Positions 15,102-19,198 of a stretch of DNA of 19,198 bases are shown one piece after another. Position 1 is the first letter of the stretch. Every line of letters starts with the position of its first letter. Source of the stretch: Ardenticatenales bacterium (GTDB taxonomy: Bacteria > Chloroflexota > Anaerolineae > Ardenticatenales > Ardenticatenaceae); assembly GCA_013812995.1 (NCBI GenBank), contig JACCSL010000534.1:1-19198 (forward strand), given 5' to 3'. The notes under the pieces are model-generated. The model did no database searches. It was not told where the DNA came from and saw only the letters and a list, made by a program, of their open reading frames with translations. A program made the translations under genes and the position numbers.

Positions 15102-16580
15102 TTACTCGATCAGGCGTAACCGATTGCGCAAGCCCTCTGCTTTCATTTCTAACTCTTTGAAATAGTCGGTTTCGATGATGGAGTCCACCTCGAGTTGGCG
15201 GCGCTGGATATCAATCTCGATTTTAAGTTCCGCGACTTTGGCCTTCAGATTGCGTTCGCGCTCTCCCACCTTGGCGGCCATCTTGTTGAAGGCATCTGCC
15301 AGACGATTTACCTCGTTAAAGGAGTCAAGCTCAAGGGGTTTCACCTCGTGCCCTTCGGTGACCAAGCGCACCCCGGCAAGGAGTCGAACCAGCGGTTGAT
15401 GAAGGATATGGGTCAACAGCACCGCCAGCAGGGTCGTTAGAAGCGCCACCCCGGCTGCAATGAAGAAAGCGCGGGTCTGCATGGCCTTGGCAGGCGCGAC
15501 CACCTCGGTCCGGGGAACAACGATACCCAGGCTCCAGCCGGTCGTCGTAATAGGCGCATACACAAGCATCTGCTCGCTCAGACTCTCATCCTCGAAATAT
15601 CCCAAGCCGCTTTCGCCATCCACCATACGTTGCACAAGGGCTTGGAAGTCGGGAGACCCTTTCTCCAGCAGGTTGACCTCTGCCTGGCTCCCCTGCGCGT
15701 CTACAGCGGATGCAAACTCCGGGTGAGCCACCACGCGCCCTTGCGGGTCAATGAGAAATCCATATCCAGAGCCGTCCAGCACATGGATATCAAGAGCAAT
15801 ATCTTTCAAGGAATCGATGGTGATGTCATGAGACATCACCCCCTGAAATTCCCCACTGACTCGATCTATCACGGGGATAGAGAGCGTCGTCATCCACCCC
15901 GCGCCCGCATAGTCTACGTAAGGGGGGGTCCAGCGCGGAGCAAGTTTGGGGTTGTTGGCAGGTTCGGCAACGGAATAAAAGATGATCTCACGGGGGTTCC
16001 ACCCTGTCGGATAATGATCGTTGGAGGCCCACGGATAAAGCCGCATCATCCCCTCAGGACTGGTGAAGTATATCCACTTGGTATCGGGGTTCACCCCTTT
16101 GATACTGGCAAATATGGGGTCCAGAACTTCCGTTTGCACGATCTGGCGGCCTACAGCCGAGGAAGGGGGGAGCCGATTGTCCCAGTAGACATTGGAGAGC
16201 CCTTCGCCCATCTCGCTGGCCCCACCCTGCTGATTGTAATAGATATCCAACCCCAGGATATTTCTCTCGTCTGGTTGATATCGTGACAGACGCGCTTCCA
16301 CCTCAGTCGGGTCGATCTCGTGTTGCAGAACCATCTCCACCTGATCTGCGGCGATCTCGGTGGTGTGAAGCACCTCGGTCAACCGACCGTTGATTTCCGA
16401 TGCTTTGGCTTGAACCAGGCTTTGTAGGTTGGCCTGCATCTGATAGGTCAGCGCATCCGTACTTTGTCTCACAAAGAGGAGGGAGAGCGAGATGATGGGG
16501 ATGACCGAAACCAGCAAAAGCGCCATCAAAAATGCACGAGCGAGCGGACCACGCGTCCATATATTCTGCACGATGTTCAT
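15102..16580 (-). CDS. dCache-HAMP membrane sensor without enzymatic output domain
   Basis: A 492-residue membrane protein. TM1 is at about 16-37 (FLMALLLVSVIPIISLSLLF). A large extracytoplasmic double-Cache domain of about 330 residues follows (ILGLDIYYNQQ, then DGSGYGFLIDPQGRVVAHPE). TM2 is at about 371-393 (FFIAAGVALLTTLLAVLLTH), with a HAMP domain at about 391-445 (PLELDSFNEVNRLADAFNKM) and a final coiled coil of about 50 residues. Dimeric sensors of this kind bind small molecules outside and signal through HAMP. Here no kinase, cyclase, GGDEF or methyl-accepting domain follows, only the coiled coil ending IIETDYFKELEMKAEGLRN. It therefore probably signals by contact with a partner, most plausibly the flanking ParA-like or regulator proteins. 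The ATG at 16578-16580 has GAGGAAG upstream. The gene lies 118 bp after the regulator gene and 75 bp before the ParA-like gene. Confidence 0.88.
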   Translation of the reverse strand: MNIVQNIWTRGPLARAFLMALLLVSVIPIISLSLLFVRQSTDALTYQMQANLQSLVQAKASEINGRLTEVLHTTEIAADQVEMVLQHEIDPTEVEARLSRYQPDERNILGLDIYYNQQGGASEMGEGLSNVYWDNRLPPSSAVGRQIVQTEVLDPIFASIKGVNPDTKWIYFTSPEGMMRLYPWASNDHYPTGWNPREIIFYSVAEPANNPKLAPRWTPPYVDYAGAGWMTTLSIPVIDRVSGEFQGVMSHDITIDSLKDIALDIHVLDGSGYGFLIDPQGRVVAHPEFASAVDAQGSQAEVNLLEKGSPDFQALVQRMVDGESGLGYFEDESLSEQMLVYAPITTTGWSLGIVVPRTEVVAPAKAMQTRAFFIAAGVALLTTLLAVLLTHILHQPLVRLLAGVRLVTEGHEVKPLELDSFNEVNRLADAFNKMAAKVGERERNLKAKVAELKIEIDIQRRQLEVDSIIETDYFKELEMKAEGLRNRLRLIE

Positions 16581-16698
16581 AATCTTCCTCGACCCTAGTC
16601 GTATTCGGTTAAGCCTTGTGGCTTGTTAACTGTCGAACAAGAAGCTCGGAACCGGCCTGGCTACGCTGCTTTTTTGAAGTAGCGAGGTCGATGATGCG

Positions 16699-18402
16699 CT
16701 AGACCAGCATGAGATGATTGTCGATATCCAGGGCGATGGCTTCCTGCCGCATTTCCTGCTTCATCTGAGTCGCAAACGCGATGACCTCATCCAGGTGAGT
16801 TTCCAGGGCCTTCTGCGAAACAAAGGTTCGTACGATGGTCACCTGTTCGACGACCAGCCCGTTATCCTCGCTTCGCCAGACGCCTTCGGCATCGCTGCGA
16901 GTAGCTCCCCCAAAAAGAGCACCCAGGAAGGAGAGGGCGCGCTGTACCTGCGCTCCATTGTCGATGGCGTGGTTCACATCAAGGGTAGAAGGGATAAAGA
17001 TACCGATGGTATGGTTGAGAGACAGGCGGCGATACACCTCTTTGAAGGCTCGGCTCACGACCCCCTCTGAGTCTGTTTCTACCAGGGGAGGTGTCGTGTA
17101 CCAGTGGGTTGTGACCGGTGCATGATTGGGCAAAACCAGATGGAACGCAGGGTCCATATTTGTGGCAGAGGTCGATTCACCATCAGCCACTAGGGCGAGC
17201 AGCCGCTTCTGACCAGGCCGGGCGATTGCCTGTAGCTTACGCCAGTGTTCCTGCCCTCTCGACGCCTGACTACAGTCTCGCGTTAGCGTAAGTAGCGTCT
17301 CTGCTTGCCCTCTCAAGCGCCAGAGGAGTTCATCTTGCATGCTACTGCCAATATCACAAATGATATAGTCATAGTGGCTTTGTAGAAAGGTCAGGAAAAT
17401 ATCAAGCTCTACCTCTGCCGGGTAATCTCGATGTCTCACCTCTGTCAGAACATCAAAGCCACTAGAGTGACTGAATCCCTTTCCAATCCCGAAGTCTAGG
17501 ACTTCTCGGAGAGTCTCTTTGTCTGACTCATCGGCATCGAGTAAAGCCGTCCCCTGCGCCAATGTATCCCATAAGATAACGCGCTTGCGCCGCCCTTCTC
17601 CATCATTGTGGCTGGCAAGAGCCGCCAGGTTTAACGCCAGTAAGGTAGCTGGCTCGTCGCTATCCAGTGTCTCCACGGCCCATAAACGACCCAGACCATG
17701 AACATGCTGACGCTGACATAGGTGGAGTTGATGGCTGAGTAACCGTCCAATGGATAAACTAAAGGAGGCACTTGTTGTAAGAAACGCTATCAAATCCGGA
17801 ACCGACCATAACACTACCTCACACTCGGTAACAGCGGTGTAGGTGTCGGAACTCACTCTTTCTCCCAGTGCCTCACTCAGCCCAAACCACTCTTTGCGGT
17901 GGACATATCCCATCGTTCGCCCGACCTCTTGCCTTCCCTGAAGGCGGGATTTTTTCAAAAGCCCGGAGCGCACCAATCCTATCTGCTCGAACATTTTCCC
18001 CTGCCACAGAAACACTTCATCTGGTAGCAGCGTGCGCACCTTGCTCTTGGCTAGAAGACGCTGTTTGTCTGGCATAGACAGATGAGCCGTCAACGGAATC
18101 TCGTCCAGGAAATGATCTAGGGGTTGGTCCAGGATATCGCGGATAGAAGCAGGGAGATTGCGGACCTGTCTTTTGGTAGAAGTGAAGCGGACAGCAAAGG
18201 TGCGTTCCCCCTCATGAATTTGTTCAACAAGTTGGGAGGCATGGACCATCTGGTTCAAGAGTGATTCCAACTCGGTAGATGCGATTTTGGTGGTGAGGGC
18301 AATTTCTCGGATGGTCATACGGGGCTGCCGACTCAAACAGCGCAAGATTTCCTGTTCATTATCCGAGAGGGCAAGCATATCTAGCGGAGATAGTCGCGAC
18401 AT
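16699..18402 (-). CDS. winged-HTH / CRP-like / degenerate ParA-like fusion regulator
   Basis: A 567-residue three-part protein. Residues 10-75 form a winged helix-turn-helix (DNEQEILRCLSRQPRMTIREIA). Residues 101-225 resemble a cyclic-nucleotide-binding domain (LLPDEVFLWQGKMFEQIGLV, then ECEVVLWSVPDL), but the phosphate-cassette Glu and Arg of CRP appear replaced (FGLSE and SSDTYTA). Residues 240-500 resemble a ParA/CpaE ATPase (ATLLALNLAALA, RVILWDT, YDYIICDIGSSM), with SDEPA where GGxGK should be, so nucleotide binding is doubtful. The C-terminal ~55 residues (VVEQVTIVRTFVSQKALETH) match nothing I recognise. The ATG at 18400-18402 has AGAGGAAG seven bases upstream. It is the first gene of the long minus-strand run and probably controls the cluster. 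DNA binding by the N-terminal domain is inferred. Confidence 0.82.
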   Translation of the reverse strand: MSRLSPLDMLALSDNEQEILRCLSRQPRMTIREIALTTKIASTELESLLNQMVHASQLVEQIHEGERTFAVRFTSTKRQVRNLPASIRDILDQPLDHFLDEIPLTAHLSMPDKQRLLAKSKVRTLLPDEVFLWQGKMFEQIGLVRSGLLKKSRLQGRQEVGRTMGYVHRKEWFGLSEALGERVSSDTYTAVTECEVVLWSVPDLIAFLTTSASFSLSIGRLLSHQLHLCQRQHVHGLGRLWAVETLDSDEPATLLALNLAALASHNDGEGRRKRVILWDTLAQGTALLDADESDKETLREVLDFGIGKGFSHSSGFDVLTEVRHRDYPAEVELDIFLTFLQSHYDYIICDIGSSMQDELLWRLRGQAETLLTLTRDCSQASRGQEHWRKLQAIARPGQKRLLALVADGESTSATNMDPAFHLVLPNHAPVTTHWYTTPPLVETDSEGVVSRAFKEVYRRLSLNHTIGIFIPSTLDVNHAIDNGAQVQRALSFLGALFGGATRSDAEGVWRSEDNGLVVEQVTIVRTFVSQKALETHLDEVIAFATQMKQEMRQEAIALDIDNHLMLV

Positions 18403-18431
18403 CCCTGAACTTCCTCTTTCATCAATAGTAG

Positions 18432-18449
18432 CGCCCCTGGAGAGGGGCG
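18432..18449 (-). promoter_or_regulatory. leader stem-loop 30 bases before the regulator start codon
   Basis: CGCCCCT (18432-18438) pairs with AGGGGCG (18443-18449) over a four-base loop. It is compact and GC-rich with no U-run after it. It could stabilise the 5' end of the mRNA or modulate translation; it could also be an operator. Confidence 0.45.
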
Positions 18450-18633
18450 TTCAAATATCTTTGGATTTAGTTTTACCGCATTGGGTGTGTGTTATACAGG
18501 GTAATGGGTTAAGGAGTGGCACAAGGTGTAGCAGGGCAATGATGGGATGCTCTTTCTCTTCAGCATTCTGCTTCAATTACGAGATGTAAGCAAGGAAACT
18601 GTAGTGAGAAACATAGGGATGGGAGCTAGAAAG

Positions 18634-18642
18634 TTGTGACAA
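18634..18642. promoter_or_regulatory. candidate operator TTGTGACAA upstream of regulator gene
   Basis: The same 9-bp palindrome as at 9675-9683, here 27 bases downstream of the -10 element. The two spacings differ by nine bases, close to one helical turn. This fits autoregulation plus control of the precursor promoter by one factor, but no binding evidence exists. Confidence 0.4.
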
Positions 18643-18669
18643 TCTCCACATACGCCAACGCATGAGGGT

Positions 18670-18698
18670 ACTATATCTTCATCTACTCTCTATGTCAT
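18670..18698 (-). promoter_or_regulatory. candidate sigma70-type promoter for the regulator-lanM transcript
   Basis: On the minus strand -35 ATGACA (18693-18698, five of six) is followed by a 17-base spacer and -10 TATAGT (18670-18675, five of six). The spacer contains GAGTAGA, as does the spacer of the precursor promoter. A start near 18663 gives a leader of about 260 bases. Confidence 0.45.
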
Positions 18699-18870
18699 TG
18701 TTGCCTTCCCACAAAGACATAGACATTTTTTGGTAGAAGAGACAAAGATGGAAACAACCTATCGATGCGGATAGTGTTGGCGAATTGGTTTGGGTGTGTT
18801 TCAAATGAGTTGAGAGTCAAAGCCAAATCCCGTAGAGTAGGGTTAGCACAGCCACTCAGAGGAGGCGACG

Positions 18871-18982
18871 ATGCCCCTCAACTCACAGGGGATTATACAG
18901 GAAGTGCGGTCAGGAGTTTGAAGTGCTGCTGGAGTATGTAACGGGCGAGGCGGCGCAACAGGCGCGCGCGGTGGAGGAATGA
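18871..18982 (+). pseudogene. frameshifted N-terminal fragment of a transposase-like protein (possibly ISKra4 type)
   Basis: An ATG at 18871 follows a strong AGGAGG (18860-18865). The first frame reads MPLNSQGIIQEVRSGV and stops at 18919-18921. Moving one base at about 18910 restores a reading that continues as QEFEVLLEYVTGEAAQQARA and ends at 18980-18982. Joined, EVRQEFEVLLEYVTG resembles the N terminus of ISKra4-family transposases as I remember them. This looks like a dead relic of about 110 bp with one inserted base. The family assignment is weak; the frameshift is a direct reading. Confidence 0.4.
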
Positions 18983-19198
18983 TGGAAGAGGAAGCAAGCT
19001 GGGCCGAGGCCGAATTCGGGTTGGCGGAGTTGGGGGATGCACGGCGCACGGCGCGTCTGGTACAGATCGCCAGCGCCGTGGGGGCCGCACTCATTGCCCT
19101 CCTCGCGCTGGCGGGCTGCATGGCTCCCGCCAAGGAATCCACGCTGCTGCCAACGCCGACCCTTATCCCACGCGAAATTACTTGTGATGAGATAGCCG
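18979..19198 (+). CDS. partial ORF: Tn5/IS4-like transposase N terminus joined to a lipoprotein-like signal sequence; cut by window edge
   Basis: The frame is open from the ATG pair at 18979-18984 to the window end, 73 codons. Residues 8-31 (WAEAEFGLAELGDARRTARL, then VQIA) match the N-terminal DNA-binding domain of Tn5/IS4-family transposases (W..EF...LGD.RRT.RLV). Without a stop the frame continues as AALIALLALAGC, a hydrophobic run ending in a good lipobox (LAGC, Cys47). A Pro/Thr-rich stretch typical of secreted lipoproteins follows (PTPTLIPREITCDEIA). A normal transposase does not look like this after residue 35, so the frame is probably a junction of an element remnant with a lipoprotein gene. 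GGAGG lies only a few bases before the start. Its true start and function cannot be decided from this window. Confidence 0.45.
   Translation, partial: MMEEEASWAEAEFGLAELGDARRTARLVQIASAVGAALIALLALAGCMAPAKESTLLPTPTLIPREITCDEIA

Larger units (their letters stand above)
18403..18870 (-). promoter_or_regulatory. 468-bp intergenic region upstream of the regulator gene
   Basis: No credible gene lies here. On the minus strand it contains a promoter-like pair (18670-18698), the TTGTGACAA palindrome (18634-18642), a leader stem-loop (18432-18449) and the ribosome-binding site AGAGGAAG before the ATG. The part above 18700 up to the transposase-like relic shows only short repeats (gacatagacat at 18716-18726) and no clear structure. 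Confidence 0.5.

Noticed and set aside
15630..16286. Plus-strand open frame of 218 codons
   Set aside because: Antisense to the Cache domain of the sensor; no recognisable domain.
16622..16641. CTTGTT/AACAAG stem-loop and an overlapping AAGCC/GGCTT stem before the sensor gene, suggesting an attenuator
   Set aside because: Stems of five to six pairs with no U-run and no leader peptide; such pairs are expected by chance in 118 bp.
1..19198. CRISPR arrays, rRNA or tRNA genes
   Set aside because: I saw no regularly spaced repeats and no recognisable rRNA or tRNA sequence on either strand.

Overview
The window holds a lanthipeptide (class II, NHLP-leader type) biosynthesis and export cluster. 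All twelve supported cluster genes lie on the minus strand, so transcription runs from about 18.7 kb down to base 1. The DNA is moderately GC-rich. The gene content suggests a large-genome, multicellular-type bacterium, most likely Chloroflexota of the Ktedonobacteria kind: NHLM export genes, a CcmM-independent 'CCG' LanM, cNMP/ParA/Cache regulators, and relics resembling ISKra4 and IS4/Tn5 transposases. That assignment is inference from gene character only; no rRNA or tRNA is present.

Layout in transcription order. (1) Regulatory block, 18402-14283: a fusion of winged HTH, CRP-like fold and degenerate ParA-like domain; a dCache-HAMP membrane sensor with no output domain; and a ParA/MinD-type ATPase. 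(2) Biosynthesis block, 14268-9770: a 1094-residue LanM, followed 14 bp later by a GT-B glycosyltransferase. (3) A 350-bp intergenic region with a good sigma70-like promoter, a C/U-rich leader and a possible G-quadruplex. (4) Two paralogous precursor peptide genes with long NHLP leaders ending in Gly-Gly and short Trp-first cores (WCSVIYCSFQQVDQQ and WCSVLGCSTQKEV). (5) A 17-bp perfect stem-loop, then a flavin-dependent halogenase and a cytochrome P450. (6) Export block: HlyD-like adaptor, C39 peptidase-ABC transporter, and a second ABC transporter that runs off the left edge.

Working model. LanM dehydrates core Ser/Thr and closes lanthionine rings. Halogenase, P450 and glycosyltransferase tailor the peptide, with the invariant first Trp as the obvious candidate site. 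The C39 peptidase-transporter cuts after Gly-Gly and exports the product with its adaptor and second ABC protein. No immunity genes, flavin reductase or two-component system are visible. The regulatory trio sits directly upstream of lanM and is probably co-transcribed with it.

Two candidate promoters, one before the regulator gene and one before the precursors, each carry the same 9-bp palindrome TTGTGACAA 25-40 bases downstream of the -10 and also share GGGTACTA. This points to common control of the enzyme and substrate arms. The right edge (18871-19198, plus strand) is a mosaic: a frameshifted transposase-like fragment abuts a Tn5/IS4-like transposase N terminus that reads in frame into a lipoprotein-like signal sequence. 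This probably marks the cluster boundary.
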